64,000 nucleotides of DNA from Thauera aminoaromatica S2 (GTDB taxonomy: Bacteria; Pseudomonadota; Gammaproteobacteria; Burkholderiales; Rhodocyclaceae). The notes beneath the pieces are model-generated. The model searched no databases. It was not told where the DNA came from and saw nothing but the letters and a program-made list of their open reading frames with translations. Every line of letters starts with the position of its first letter. Within the stretch, counting starts at the first letter, position 1. The stretch is taken from the NCBI RefSeq assembly GCF_000310185.1, contig NZ_AMXD01000002.1, positions 1 to 64,000 of the forward strand. The letters are read 5' to 3'. Below are positions 52,604 to 61,876 of the stretch, piece by piece. A program made the translations under genes and the position numbers.

Positions 52604-54013
52604 CTACAGCACCTTGCCCGGATTCATCAAACCGGCCGGATCGAAGGCCTGCTTCACCCGCCGCATCAGCTCCATCTCGAGCGCCGGCTTGTAGCGCAGC
52701 ACCTCCTCGCGCTTGAGCTGGCCGAGACCGTGCTCGGCAGAGATCGAGCCACCGAGTTCGCAAACCAGGTCGTGCACGATGCCATTGACCTCTGCGGTGC
52801 GTGCAATGAAGGTGGCGTTGTCGTCGGCCACCGCCTTGGACAGGTTGTAGTGCAGGTTGCCGTCGCCGATGTGCCCGAAGGCCACCACGCGAATGTCCGG
52901 CCAGCGCGCGGCAAGCGCCGCGCCGGCGCGTTCGAGGAACTCGGGGATGCGGCTGACCGGCACCGAGACGTCGTGCTTGATGCTGACGCCCTCGATGCGC
53001 TGCGCCTCGGAGATGTCCTCGCGCAGCGCCCACAAGGCCCGCGCCTGCGCCACGCTCGCCGCCACCGCGGCGTCGCTGGCCAGGCCCTGCGCGACGGCCT
53101 CGCCCAGCACCGCCTCGAGTTGGGCCTCGAGCGGCGCATCGACGGCCGGATCGGAGAGCTCGACCAGCACCGTCCACGCCGGCGCACCGGCGAGCGGATC
53201 GCGCGCGCCCGGGATGTGCCGGAGCACGAGCCCGAGCGCCGTGCGGCCGACAATCTCGAACGCGCTCACGCGGTCGCCGCAGGCTGCCCGCAAGAGCCCG
53301 AGCAGGCGCACCGCCGCGCGCGGGTCGGCCACCGCCACCCAGGCCGTGGCGCGAGTGCGGATGGCCGGGAAGAGCTTCAGCACCGCGGCGGTGACGATGC
53401 CCAGGGTGCCCTCGGCGCCGATGAAGAGCTGCTTGAGGTCGTAGCCGGTGTTGTCCTTGCGCAGAGCACGCAGCCCGTCCCAGACCCGGCCGTCGGGCAG
53501 CACCGCCTCGAGCCCGAGCACCAGGTCGCGCGTGTTGCCGTAGCGCAGCACCTGCACGCCGCCGGCGTTGGTCGACAGGTTGCCACCGATCAGGCAGCTG
53601 CCCTCCGAGGCGAGCGAGAGCGGGAACAGGCGCCCGGCGGCCTGCGCCGCCTCCTGTACCGCGGCGAGCGTGCAACCGGCCTCGACGGTGAGCGTGTCGT
53701 TGTCGGGGTCGAGCGCACGAACACGGTCCAGGCGCGCGAGACTGATCACCACCGCCGCGCCATCGGCGAGCGGGGTCGCGCCGCCGCACAGGCCGGTGTT
53801 GCCGCCCTGCGGCACCATCGCCACGCCCGCCTGCGCGCAGGCGGCGACCACCGCGGCCACCTCGGCGGTATCGCGCGGACGCACCACCGCGCGCGCGCGG
53901 CCGTGGTAGCGCCCGCGCCAGTCGCTCAGGAAGGGTGCCATGTCGGTTTCGCCGTCGAGCACGTTGGCCGCGCCGACGATCGCGCGCAGGCGCGCATTCA
54001 GTTCATCGCTCAT
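52604..54013 (-). CDS. FAD-linked oxidoreductase, D-2-hydroxyacid dehydrogenase family
   Basis: 469 aa. FAD_binding_4 domain (VVRPRDTAEVAAVVAACAQAG; MVPQGGNTGLCGGATP, about 70-85; GSCLIGGNLSTNAGGVQVLRYGNTRD, about 131-156; GAEGTLGIVTAAVLKLFP) and a FAD-oxidase_C domain ending HGLGQLKREEVLRYKP. The family covers D-lactate dehydrogenase (cytochrome), glycolate oxidase GlcD and D-2-hydroxyglutarate dehydrogenase; the substrate cannot be fixed by eye. It is eight bases after the patatin gene. Confidence 0.85.
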   Translation of the reverse strand: MSDELNARLRAIVGAANVLDGETDMAPFLSDWRGRYHGRARAVVRPRDTAEVAAVVAACAQAGVAMVPQGGNTGLCGGATPLADGAAVVISLARLDRVRALDPDNDTLTVEAGCTLAAVQEAAQAAGRLFPLSLASEGSCLIGGNLSTNAGGVQVLRYGNTRDLVLGLEAVLPDGRVWDGLRALRKDNTGYDLKQLFIGAEGTLGIVTAAVLKLFPAIRTRATAWVAVADPRAAVRLLGLLRAACGDRVSAFEIVGRTALGLVLRHIPGARDPLAGAPAWTVLVELSDPAVDAPLEAQLEAVLGEAVAQGLASDAAVAASVAQARALWALREDISEAQRIEGVSIKHDVSVPVSRIPEFLERAGAALAARWPDIRVVAFGHIGDGNLHYNLSKAVADDNATFIARTAEVNGIVHDLVCELGGSISAEHGLGQLKREEVLRYKPALEMELMRRVKQAFDPAGLMNPGKVL

Positions 54014-54020
54014 CCGATCC

Positions 54021-54995
54021 TCACTCGTTGGCGCCGCCGAGCAGCTCGCGCAACAACGGGCGCACCCGCGCCACCGCCGCGACGCCCTCGGCGATCGCCT
54101 CGTCGGCGCGGTGATAGTCCATCAAGCCGAGCTGGCTCACCCGCGGCGACACCAGCAGGTCCGCGGGCTCGCCGGCGAGGCGGCTGCGCGCGATGCGCAC
54201 CTGCATGATGTTGATGCTGGAGCTGATCACCGAGACCAGCGAGGGAAGGCTGTCGGCCGCAGCCAGGGGCCGCGAGGGCATGCCGGACTCGGCTTCGGCG
54301 GCGAAGCCGAAGCGCGCGAGCAGGCGCTCGGTCCACCCCGCCTCGGTCTCCTCGACCGGCGCAGGCTCGACCGCCGAGCGCCGGAAGGCGCGCCCCACCA
54401 TGTCCGAGCCGAGATCCACCGCGATCACGACGTCGGCCCCCATCGCGCGGCACAGCGACACCGGCACCGGATTGACCAGGCCGCCATCGACCAACATGCG
54501 GCCCTGGTGCAGCACCGGCGTCATCAGCCCGGGGAGCGCGATCGACGCACGCACCGCGGCCGACACGCTGCCCTCGTGCAGCCAGATCTCGCGTCCGGTG
54601 GAGAGTTCGGTGGCAACGCAGGCGAAGCGCTGGTCGAGCTCGGTGAAGTCGCGGTCGACGAAGTTGCGCTCGAAGAAGTCGATCAGCTTCTGGCCCTTGA
54701 TGAGCCCCCCGCGCAGCGACACGTCGAGCAGCGACACCACGTCCTGCCACTTGAGGGTCTCGGCCCAGCGCACCAGCTTGTCGAGGTCGCCCGAGGCCGC
54801 GGCGGCGCCCACGAAGGCACCGATCGAGCAGCCGGTGATGATCTGCGGCACCACGCCTTCACGCGCGAGTTCGAGCAACACGCCCAGGTGCGCCCAGCCG
54901 CGCGCGGCACCGCTGCCGAGCGCCAGGCCGATCACCGGCCCGCCACCCGAGGGCTCGGCGCAGGCCAGCCCGACAGAGCCCGCCCCGCTCAGCAC
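54021..54995 (-). CDS. patatin-like phospholipase, RssA type
   Basis: 324 aa. Patatin oxyanion block LGSGAARGWAHLGVL (about 27-41), nucleophile GCSIGAFVG (about 55), catalytic Asp in VDGGLVNPVPV (about 170). The catalytic dyad is complete, so lipid acyl hydrolase activity is expected. Substrate unknown. The first ~20 residues are poorly conserved; an internal start is possible. Confidence 0.85.
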   Translation of the reverse strand: MLSGAGSVGLACAEPSGGGPVIGLALGSGAARGWAHLGVLLELAREGVVPQIITGCSIGAFVGAAAASGDLDKLVRWAETLKWQDVVSLLDVSLRGGLIKGQKLIDFFERNFVDRDFTELDQRFACVATELSTGREIWLHEGSVSAAVRASIALPGLMTPVLHQGRMLVDGGLVNPVPVSLCRAMGADVVIAVDLGSDMVGRAFRRSAVEPAPVEETEAGWTERLLARFGFAAEAESGMPSRPLAAADSLPSLVSVISSSINIMQVRIARSRLAGEPADLLVSPRVSQLGLMDYHRADEAIAEGVAAVARVRPLLRELLGGANE

Positions 54996-55025
54996 GGCGA
55001 GGGCTCCGGCACGGAAATGCCGGCC

Positions 55026-56357
55026 TTACTCGATGCGCTCGGCGTAGAGGTCGTGCACATCGCAGTCGGTGATGCGCACCCGCACGAAGTCGCCCGGCGC
55101 GAGGCCGTCGCCCTCGGGGATGACGACCAGGCCGTCGATCTCGGGCGCGTCGCCCGGCGAGCGCGCGAGCGCGCCCTCCTCGTCGACCTCGTCGACCAGC
55201 ACGGTCATCTCGCGGTCGATCTTGGCCTCGAGGCGCTGGGTGGAGATGTCCTCCTGGAAGTCCATCAGGCGCGCGCGGCGTTCCTCGCGCACCTCGTCCG
55301 GCACCGCGCCGGGCAGCTCGTTGGCGGTCGCGCCCTCGACCGGCGAATAGGCGAAGGCGCCGACGCGGTCGAGCTGGGCCTCTTCGAGGAAGTTCAGCAG
55401 CATCTCGAAGTCTTCCTCCGTCTCGCCGGGGAAGCCGGTGATGAAGGTCGAGCGGATGGTCAGCTCGGGGCAGATGCTGCGCCACTTGCGCACGCGCTCG
55501 AGCACGTTCTCGGCATTGGCCGGGCGCTTCATGGCCTTGAGGATACGCGGGCTGGCGTGCTGGAAGGGCACGTCGAGGTAGGGCAGGATCTTGCCTTCGG
55601 CCATCAGCGGGATGAGATCATCCACGCTCGGATACGGATACACGTAATGCAGCCGGATCCAGATGCCGAGTTCGCCGAGCGCCTTCGCCAGGTCGAGCAG
55701 GCGCGTCTTCACCGGGCGCCCGCCCCAGAAGCCGGTGCGGTACTTGACGTCCACGCCATAGGCCGAGGTGTCCTGCGAGATCACCAGCAGTTCCTTGACG
55801 CCCGCGTCGGCGAGCGCCTCGGCCTCGCGCATGACCTCGTGGATCGGACGGCTGACGAGGTCGCCGCGCATCGACGGGATGATGCAGAAGCTGCAGCGGT
55901 GGTTGCAGCCCTCGGAGATCTTGAGATAGGCGTAATGCTGCGGTGTCAGGCGGATGCCTTGCGGCGGCACGAGGTCGGTGAACGGGTCGTGCGGCTTGGG
56001 CAGGTGGCGATGCACCGCGTGCATGACCTCCTCGGTGGCGTGCGGGCCGGTGACCGCGAGCACCTGCGGATGCGCGGCGAGGATCACATCGTCCTTGGCG
56101 CCGAGGCAGCCGGTGACGATGACCTTCCCGTTCTCGGCGAGCGCCTCGCCGATCGCGTCGAGCGATTCCTCGACCGCGGCATCGATGAAGCCGCAGGTAT
56201 TGACGACGACCAGGTCGGCGTCGTCGTAACTGCCCGAGATCGCATAGCCCTCTGCACGCAGCCGGGTAAGGATGTGCTCGGAGTCGACCGTCGCCTTGGG
56301 GCAGCCGAGGGAAACGAAGCCGACGCGCGGCAGGTCGGAAGTCTTGAAGGTGGTCAT
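55026..56357 (-). CDS. rimO: ribosomal protein S12 methylthiotransferase
   Basis: 443 aa radical-SAM enzyme adding a methylthio group to an aspartate of S12. N-terminal UPF0004 domain ([19 protein letters not shown], about 12-30; [12 protein letters not shown]), radical-SAM CxxxCxxC in [18 protein letters not shown] (about 150-167), C-terminal TRAM domain ([24 protein letters not shown]). The sequence is RimO rather than MiaB ([10 protein letters not shown]). Confidence 0.95.
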   Translation of the reverse strand: MTTFKTSDLPRVGFVSLGCPKATVDSEHILTRLRAEGYAISGSYDDADLVVVNTCGFIDAAVEESLDAIGEALAENGKVIVTGCLGAKDDVILAAHPQVLAVTGPHATEEVMHAVHRHLPKPHDPFTDLVPPQGIRLTPQHYAYLKISEGCNHRCSFCIIPSMRGDLVSRPIHEVMREAEALADAGVKELLVISQDTSAYGVDVKYRTGFWGGRPVKTRLLDLAKALGELGIWIRLHYVYPYPSVDDLIPLMAEGKILPYLDVPFQHASPRILKAMKRPANAENVLERVRKWRSICPELTIRSTFITGFPGETEEDFEMLLNFLEEAQLDRVGAFAYSPVEGATANELPGAVPDEVREERRARLMDFQEDISTQRLEAKIDREMTVLVDEVDEEGALARSPGDAPEIDGLVVIPEGDGLAPGDFVRVRITDCDVHDLYAERIE

Positions 56358-56411
56358 GCAAAGAACCTGTCGGGTCGGGGCGGCGGCGGCCTCAGCGGCG
56401 CGCGGCGCCGC

Positions 56412-57005
56412 TCACTTCTTGCCGTCGCCCTTGAGCGCGGCGGGCGCGGCGGATTCGGCGTCCTCGGGACGGACGTAGCCCGGGAACTGGAAGCCGGTGA
56501 ACATGTTGCGCGTCTGGCTCTCGAGCTGCGTCTGCATCTGCTCGAACATCTTCTTCGACTGGTCGACGTAGGCGCCCATCATGCTCTGCAGCGCGGGCCC
56601 CTGGAAGTTGAGGAACTGCGCCCACAGGTCCTGGCCCACCGGGCTGTTCTCGCCATAGATCGCGCGCGCCTGGTCCTGGAGCTTGACCTGCATCTCGGTG
56701 AAGGCCTTGATGTTGCTCTCGAGGTACTTGCCCATCATGCCCTGCATGGCATTGCCGTAGAAGCGGATCATGTGCGCGAGCAGGTCGCTGGTGAACATCG
56801 GCGCGCCCCCCGCCTCTTCCTCGAGGATGATCTGGAGCAGGATGCTGCGCGTCAGGTCCTCGCCGGTCTTCGCATCGACCACCTGGAAGTGCTCGTGACC
56901 GAGCACCAAGTCCTTGACGTCGGCCAGGGTGATGTAGGAACTGGTCCGCGTGTCGTACAGACGGCGGTTCGGGTACTTCTTGATCAGTCGCTGCTGTTCC
57001 GGCAT
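56412..57005 (-). CDS. phaR: polyhydroxyalkanoate synthesis repressor
   Basis: 197 aa. PHB_acc_N DNA-binding segment RLIKKYPNRRLYDTRTSSYITLADVKDLV (about 5-34), then PHB_acc repeats (TSDLLAHMIRFYGNAMQGMMGKYLE; FLNFQGPALQSMMGAYVDQSKKMFEQMQ) that sense PHB granules. Regulates phasin and its own gene in related bacteria. Confidence 0.95.
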   Translation of the reverse strand: MPEQQRLIKKYPNRRLYDTRTSSYITLADVKDLVLGHEHFQVVDAKTGEDLTRSILLQIILEEEAGGAPMFTSDLLAHMIRFYGNAMQGMMGKYLESNIKAFTEMQVKLQDQARAIYGENSPVGQDLWAQFLNFQGPALQSMMGAYVDQSKKMFEQMQTQLESQTRNMFTGFQFPGYVRPEDAESAAPAALKGDGKK

Positions 57006-57078
57006 TTCTCCGTCTCCTCGGCGGCGGTGTCTTCGCTCTGTGCGAAAAAATTATATCGCGCTGCGACATCGAAACCAC

Positions 57079-57105
57079 GAAAAAACCCCGTCTTTCGACG
57101 GGGTT
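57079..57105 (-). terminator. terminator after phaB (copy 1)
   Basis: Stem AACCCCGTC / GACGGGGTT with GAAA loop and TTTTTT on the minus strand, 31 nt after the stop. Confidence 0.9.
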
Positions 57106-57135
57106 GCGTGATTTCGCGCATGACACGGCGCAACA

Positions 57136-57876
57136 TCAGCACATGTGCAGGCCACCGTTGATGTTGATGGTCGCCCCGGTGATGTAGGCAGCCTTGTCGG
57201 AGGCGAGGTAGGCGCACAGGTCGCCGATCTCGTCCGGACGGCCGAGGCGCTTCATCGGCACGGTGTCGATGATGCCCTGGCGGATGTCTTCGCGGATCGC
57301 CATCACCATGTCGGTACCGATGTAGCCCGGGGCGATCGCGTTGACCGTCACACCCTTGGTCGCCAGCTCGGCGGCGAGCGCCTTGGTGAAGCCCAGCACG
57401 CCGGCCTTGGCGGTCGAGTAGTTGGTCTGGCCCGCCTGACCCTTGACGCCATTGACCGAAGAGATGTTGATGATGCGACCCCAGCCGCGCTCGGCCATCT
57501 TCGCAGAGACGTGGTGGGTGACGTTGAACAGGCTGTTCAGATTGGTGTTGATCACCGCATCCCACTGGCCCTTCTCCATCTTGGGGAAGAACTTGTCGCG
57601 GGTGATGCCGGCGTTGTTCACCAGCACATCGATCGGACCGACGTCGGCTTCGATCTTGGCGACCATCGCCGCGCACGACTCGTAGTTCGACACGTCGCCT
57701 TCGGCGGCGGCGAAGTCGAAGCCGAGGTCGCGCTGGGCGGACAGCCAGGCGTCCTTTAGCTCGAAGTTCGGCAGGCAGTTGGCCACGACCTTGAAGCCGT
57801 CCTTGGCAAGCGACTGGCAGATCGCCGTACCGAGACCACCCATGGCGCCGGTGACAAGAGCGATTTTCTTGGACAT
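57136..57876 (-). CDS. phaB: acetoacetyl-CoA reductase (copy 1)
   Basis: 246 aa from ATG 57876. NADPH-dependent short-chain reductase making (R)-3-hydroxybutyryl-CoA for PHB. VTGAMGGLGTAICQSL (about 8-23), VNNAGITRDKFF, catalytic ISSVNGVKGQAGQTNYSTAKAG (about 138-159), and INGGLHMC at the end. More divergent in residues 30-65 from copy 2. Confidence 0.93.
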   Translation of the reverse strand: MSKKIALVTGAMGGLGTAICQSLAKDGFKVVANCLPNFELKDAWLSAQRDLGFDFAAAEGDVSNYESCAAMVAKIEADVGPIDVLVNNAGITRDKFFPKMEKGQWDAVINTNLNSLFNVTHHVSAKMAERGWGRIINISSVNGVKGQAGQTNYSTAKAGVLGFTKALAAELATKGVTVNAIAPGYIGTDMVMAIREDIRQGIIDTVPMKRLGRPDEIGDLCAYLASDKAAYITGATININGGLHMC

Positions 57877-58052
57877 CTTGAAATCCTTCAGGAGCATTTG
57901 TAGAAACCGAGGCCGCCTGCGGGCCAGTACAGCCGGCACGCGCTTCGGTCGTGGATGCGGCAGCGCATCAGCCACCTCACGCGCGGATTATAGCCCCTGT
58001 TTCACAACTCATGTTGCGATGCAATAGCCCCATTCCCGCGCCCCGCGAGCAC

Positions 58053-58081
58053 AAAAAAAAGCGCGCTCCACCGGAGCGCGC
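58053..58081 (-). terminator. terminator after phaB (copy 2)
   Basis: Stem GCGCGCTCC / GGAGCGCGC on the minus strand is followed by eight T. It separates the phaC-phaB unit from phaB copy 1. Confidence 0.93.
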
Positions 58082-58114
58082 CACGTTGCGGAGCCGGAAC
58101 CGGCCGCCGACGGG

Positions 58115-58855
58115 TCAGAACATGTGCTGGCCGCCGTTGATCGAGATGTTGGCACCGGTCACGAAGGCCGCCTCGTCGGAGGACAGGTAGGCCACCAGGC
58201 CGGCGATCTCTTCCGGCTTGCCCAGGCGAGACACCGGGATCTGCGGCAGGATCTTGGAGTCGAGGATCTCCTGCGGGATCGCCATCACCATCTTGGTGCC
58301 GATGTAGCCCGGCGAGATGGTGTTGACGGTGACGCCGTTACGCGCCACTTCCAGCGCCAGCGCCTTGGTGAAACCGTGCATGCCGGCCTTGGCCGCGGCG
58401 TAGTTGGTCTGGCCGAAGGCGCCCTTCTGGCCGTTGACCGAGGACACGTTGATCACGCGGCCCCACTTGCGCTCGACCATGCCGTCCATGACCTGCTTGG
58501 TCATGTTGAAGGCGGAGTCGAGGTTGGTGCTGATGACCGCATCCCAGTCGGCCTTGGTCATCTTCTTGAAGGTCATGTCGCGGGTGATGCCGGCGTTGTT
58601 GACCAGCACGTCGACCGGACCGACCTCCTTGACCACTTGCTCGACGCAGGCCTTGCACGAGTCGAAATCCGCCACGTCGCAGGGAACGGCCTTGAAGCCG
58701 TAGCCCATGTTGTTCATGGTCTGCAGCCACTCCTGGGCCTTGGTGTTGCCCGGGGAATGGGTCGTCACCACCTTGTAGCCGAGCGCGGCCAGCTTGATGC
58801 AGATCGCCTCGCCGAGACCGCCCATGCCGCCGGTTACCAGTGCAACTCTTGCCAT
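58115..58855 (-). CDS. phaB: acetoacetyl-CoA reductase (copy 2)
   Basis: 246 aa. VTGGMGGLGEAICIKLAALGYKV (about 6-28), VNNAGITRDMTFKKM, catalytic VSSVNGQKGAFGQTNYAAAKAG, end INGGQHMF. About half to 55% identical to copy 1 by eye. 115 nt after phaC and closer to canonical PhaB, so probably the main PHB reductase. Confidence 0.94.
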   Translation of the reverse strand: MARVALVTGGMGGLGEAICIKLAALGYKVVTTHSPGNTKAQEWLQTMNNMGYGFKAVPCDVADFDSCKACVEQVVKEVGPVDVLVNNAGITRDMTFKKMTKADWDAVISTNLDSAFNMTKQVMDGMVERKWGRVINVSSVNGQKGAFGQTNYAAAKAGMHGFTKALALEVARNGVTVNTISPGYIGTKMVMAIPQEILDSKILPQIPVSRLGKPEEIAGLVAYLSSDEAAFVTGANISINGGQHMF

Positions 58856-58970
58856 CTTCTTCTCCTCTCCCTATGCGGGGTACTTTCGTAGTGCTGGACG
58901 GACCTTGAACACGACGGCAGCGACCGCCCGATCCGCTGCCGTCGAACACTGAAAACCTCCTCGTTCCGGG

Positions 58971-60716
58971 TCAGGAACGCTCCTTGACGTAGCGCCCCGG
59001 CGCCGGCTCGATCGGCTCGTACTTCGTGCTGCCCAGGCGTCCGCGCGCGGCCACCTCCTTGCCGCCATGGCCGCGCAGCCACTCGGCCCAGTGCAGCCAC
59101 CAGCTGCCCTTGTGCTCGGCGGCGCTCTCGAACCATTCGTCGGGGTCGGCCGGGCGCACATCGGCGGTCCAGTAGCTGCGGCGATTCTTCGACGCCGGGT
59201 TGATCGCGCCGGCGATGTGGCCGCTTGCGCCGAGCACGAAGGTGGTGTCGCCGCCCAGCACGTTGCGCGCCAGGTAGGCGCTCTTCCACGGCACGATGTG
59301 GTCCTCGCGCGCCGCCATCAGGTAGGCCGGCACGTCGACCTTGCCGAGGTCGACCTTGTGCCCGAGCATCCTGAGCTTGCCCGGCACGCGCAGGTTGTTC
59401 TCGAGGTACATGTTGCGCAGGTACCAGGTGAGGAAGGGCCCCGGCAGGTTGGTCGAATCGGAGTTCCAGTACAGCAGGTCGAAGGCGACCGGCTTGTTGC
59501 CCTTGAGGTAGTTGCCGACCACGTATTGCCACACCAGGTCGTTGGCGCGCAGGAAGGAAAACACGTTGGCGAGTTCCTGCCCCTTGAGCACCCCGCCCTT
59601 GCCGATCGCGGCCTCGCGCGCGGTGACGCTCGCCTCGTCGACCAGGCAGCCGAGCTCGCCGGCGTCGGAGAAATCCAGCAGCGTGGTCATCAAGGTGAGG
59701 CTCGCCACCGGCTCCTCGCCGCGCGCGCGCGCCACCGCGAGCGCCGAGGTGAGGATGGTGCCGCCGACACAGAAGCCGAGCACGTTGGGCTTCTTGACGC
59801 GGGTGATCGAGCGCACCACCTCGAGCGCCGCGAGCGGTCCCTTGTCGAGGTAGTCGTCCCAGGTGTAATGGCCGCCGGTGTCGGGACGGGGGTTCTTCCA
59901 CGACACCAGGAAGACCGTGAAGCCCTGCTCGACGACGAAGCGCACGAGCGAGTTCTCGGGCTGCAGGTCCATGATGTAGAACTTGTTGATGCACGGCGGC
60001 ACGATCAACAGCGGCGTCTGCGCGACCTTCTCGGTCAGCGGCGCGTACTGGATCAGCTGCATCAGCTCGTTCTCGTAGACCACCGAACCCGGGGTCAGCG
60101 CGAGGTTACGGCCGATCTCGAAGGCCGCGTCGTCGGTCATCGAGATGCGCCCCTTCTCGAGGTCGCCGAGCAGGTTCTGGATGCCGCGCGCGATGCTCTC
60201 GCCCTTGGTCTCGACCGCGGTCTTGATGAACTCGGGGTTGGTCGCCGCGAAGTTGCTCGGCGACAGCGCATCGATGTACTGGCGGGTGAGGAACTGCATG
60301 CGCGCCTTGGCGCGGCCGTCGGCGATCGGCATCGCGTCCGCCATCTGGCGCAGGAAGCCGGCGTTGAGCAGGTAGGCTTGGCGCATGTAGTCGAACACCG
60401 GGCTCTCGGACCACTCCGGCGCCGCGAAGCGCTTGTCGCCCGGCTCGGGCTGCACCACCGCGGGGCCTGCCGCCCCCGGCGTGCGCGCAAGCATGGACGA
60501 CCACAGTTCGGCGTGCTTCTCGGCGAAGACCTTCTGCAGCGAGGCCATCACCTCGGTCTCGGGCATCGGCAGCTTCTGCGCCGCCACCCCCGAGGAATCC
60601 TGCATCGCCACATGCTGGCGTGCGAGCGCATCGAAGAAACCCTGCGCCATCGCCTGTCCCGCGGCGAGGATCGCCTGCATTCCCGGCGGCACCTGCTTGC
60701 CCGTCGTATCCGACAT
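58971..60716 (-). CDS. phaC: class I polyhydroxyalkanoate synthase
   Basis: 581 aa. PhaC N-terminal domain and alpha/beta hydrolase core with the lipase-like box GFCVGGTI (catalytic Cys, about 316). Asp lies in AREDHIVPWKSAY (about 470) and His in GASGHIAGAINP (about 500). Single-chain size indicates class I (short-chain monomers). Next genes are phaB copy 2, phaB copy 1 and phaR. Confidence 0.95.
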   Translation of the reverse strand: MSDTTGKQVPPGMQAILAAGQAMAQGFFDALARQHVAMQDSSGVAAQKLPMPETEVMASLQKVFAEKHAELWSSMLARTPGAAGPAVVQPEPGDKRFAAPEWSESPVFDYMRQAYLLNAGFLRQMADAMPIADGRAKARMQFLTRQYIDALSPSNFAATNPEFIKTAVETKGESIARGIQNLLGDLEKGRISMTDDAAFEIGRNLALTPGSVVYENELMQLIQYAPLTEKVAQTPLLIVPPCINKFYIMDLQPENSLVRFVVEQGFTVFLVSWKNPRPDTGGHYTWDDYLDKGPLAALEVVRSITRVKKPNVLGFCVGGTILTSALAVARARGEEPVASLTLMTTLLDFSDAGELGCLVDEASVTAREAAIGKGGVLKGQELANVFSFLRANDLVWQYVVGNYLKGNKPVAFDLLYWNSDSTNLPGPFLTWYLRNMYLENNLRVPGKLRMLGHKVDLGKVDVPAYLMAAREDHIVPWKSAYLARNVLGGDTTFVLGASGHIAGAINPASKNRRSYWTADVRPADPDEWFESAAEHKGSWWLHWAEWLRGHGGKEVAARGRLGSTKYEPIEPAPGRYVKERS

Positions 60717-60822
60717 CCCTTTCTCCTGAGGCCGCGTCCGCCCGCTCCGGGCCGGGGCCGCGGTTTCCTGCCCTGTCCGTGATCCTCCGGCGCCGGCTCG
60801 CGGCGCGCGCTAGAATCCACCC

Positions 60823-61044
60823 ATGTATCTGATCCCGATCGCCTGGCTCTACGTCGTCGTCCTCGTCGCCGCGGCGGAGGATTCGATCGTTGCCGCCGTC
60901 CTGACCTTCGTGTTCTGGGGGCTCGCGCCCCTGGCCTTGTTTCTTTGGCTGTTCGGCACCCCGGCCCGCCGACGTCGCCGCCTGCAGCAGGAGCGAGAAG
61001 CACTCGAACGCAACGATAGAGCCGAAACTGACGCCGATCAATAG
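60823..61044 (+). CDS. small two-TM membrane protein, unknown
   Basis: 73 aa. Two hydrophobic segments (MYLIPIAWLYVVVLVAA, about 1-18; VAAVLTFVFWGLAPLALFLWLFG, about 23-46) and a strongly basic/charged tail (PARRRRRLQQEREALERND). The start is near the left edge of a divergent gap with phaC. Not recognised as a named family. Confidence 0.7.
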   Translation: MYLIPIAWLYVVVLVAAAEDSIVAAVLTFVFWGLAPLALFLWLFGTPARRRRRLQQEREALERNDRAETDADQ

Positions 61045-61093
61045 CCGCAATCCCTAAGACGGTCATGCGAGACGGATCGCGGCAACGCCGCGC

Positions 61094-61876
61094 TCACGCG
61101 ATCGCGCCGGGCCGCCCCTCCTCCAGCCAGATCAGCGCGGCGAAACGCCCGGTCGTCCCATCACGCCGGTAAGAATAGAAATGCGCCGGATCGGCCACGG
61201 TGCACACGCTGCCGCCGTCGATCCGCTCCACGCCCGCAAGCGTGAGCCGTCGACGCGCGAGCGCGCAGAGATCCGCCAGCCACTTCCCGGGCACGCCACC
61301 CGCGACGAAGGCGGCGGTCGCGCCCGGGTCCGCGCCGACGAAGGCCGCGCGCACCTCGTCCCCGACCTCGAAGGCCGTCGGCCCGATCGCGGGCCCGAGC
61401 CACGCGCGCACACGCCCCGGCGTCACGCCCATGCGCTCCACGGTGCGCTCCAGCACCCCGGCGGCCAGGCCGCGCCAGCCAGCGTGGGCGGCGGCGACCA
61501 CGGTGGCGTCGTCGTCGCAGAAAAGCACTGGCAGGCAGTCGGCGATCATGACCGCACACGCCCGCCCGCGCATGCGCGCCACGGCCGCATCGGCCTCGGG
61601 CACTCCGGCCGCGCGATCGGCGTCCGCCACCGCGCAGCCATGCACCTGCTCGAGCCACACCGGCTCGGCGCCGATCGCCGCACCCAGGCGTGCGCGGTTG
61701 GCCGCCACCGCGCGCGCATCATCGCCAACATGGCTGCCGAGGTTGAAGCTCGCCCACGGCGGCAAGCTTGCGCCGCCCTCGCGGGTGCTCACCACGGCCC
61801 GTACCCCGGGCGGCAGGCTCCACTGCGGGCACAGCAGGCCAGGGGCGAAAAAGCGGTAGCCGGGCGGCAGGCTCAT
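61094..61876 (-). CDS. pgeF: multicopper-oxidase-like purine nucleoside phosphorylase (YfiH/PgeF)
   Basis: 260 aa from ATG 61876, which overlaps the rluD stop by four bases. Family motifs STREGGASLPPWASFNLGSHVGDD (about 29-52), QVHG, ADCLPVLFCD (about 112), AAAHAGWRGLAAGVLE (about 124-139) hold the zinc/substrate residues. In E. coli YfiH edits peptidoglycan precursors and the family has purine nucleoside phosphorylase activity. Confidence 0.93.
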   Translation of the reverse strand: MSLPPGYRFFAPGLLCPQWSLPPGVRAVVSTREGGASLPPWASFNLGSHVGDDARAVAANRARLGAAIGAEPVWLEQVHGCAVADADRAAGVPEADAAVARMRGRACAVMIADCLPVLFCDDDATVVAAAHAGWRGLAAGVLERTVERMGVTPGRVRAWLGPAIGPTAFEVGDEVRAAFVGADPGATAAFVAGGVPGKWLADLCALARRRLTLAGVERIDGGSVCTVADPAHFYSYRRDGTTGRFAALIWLEEGRPGAIA

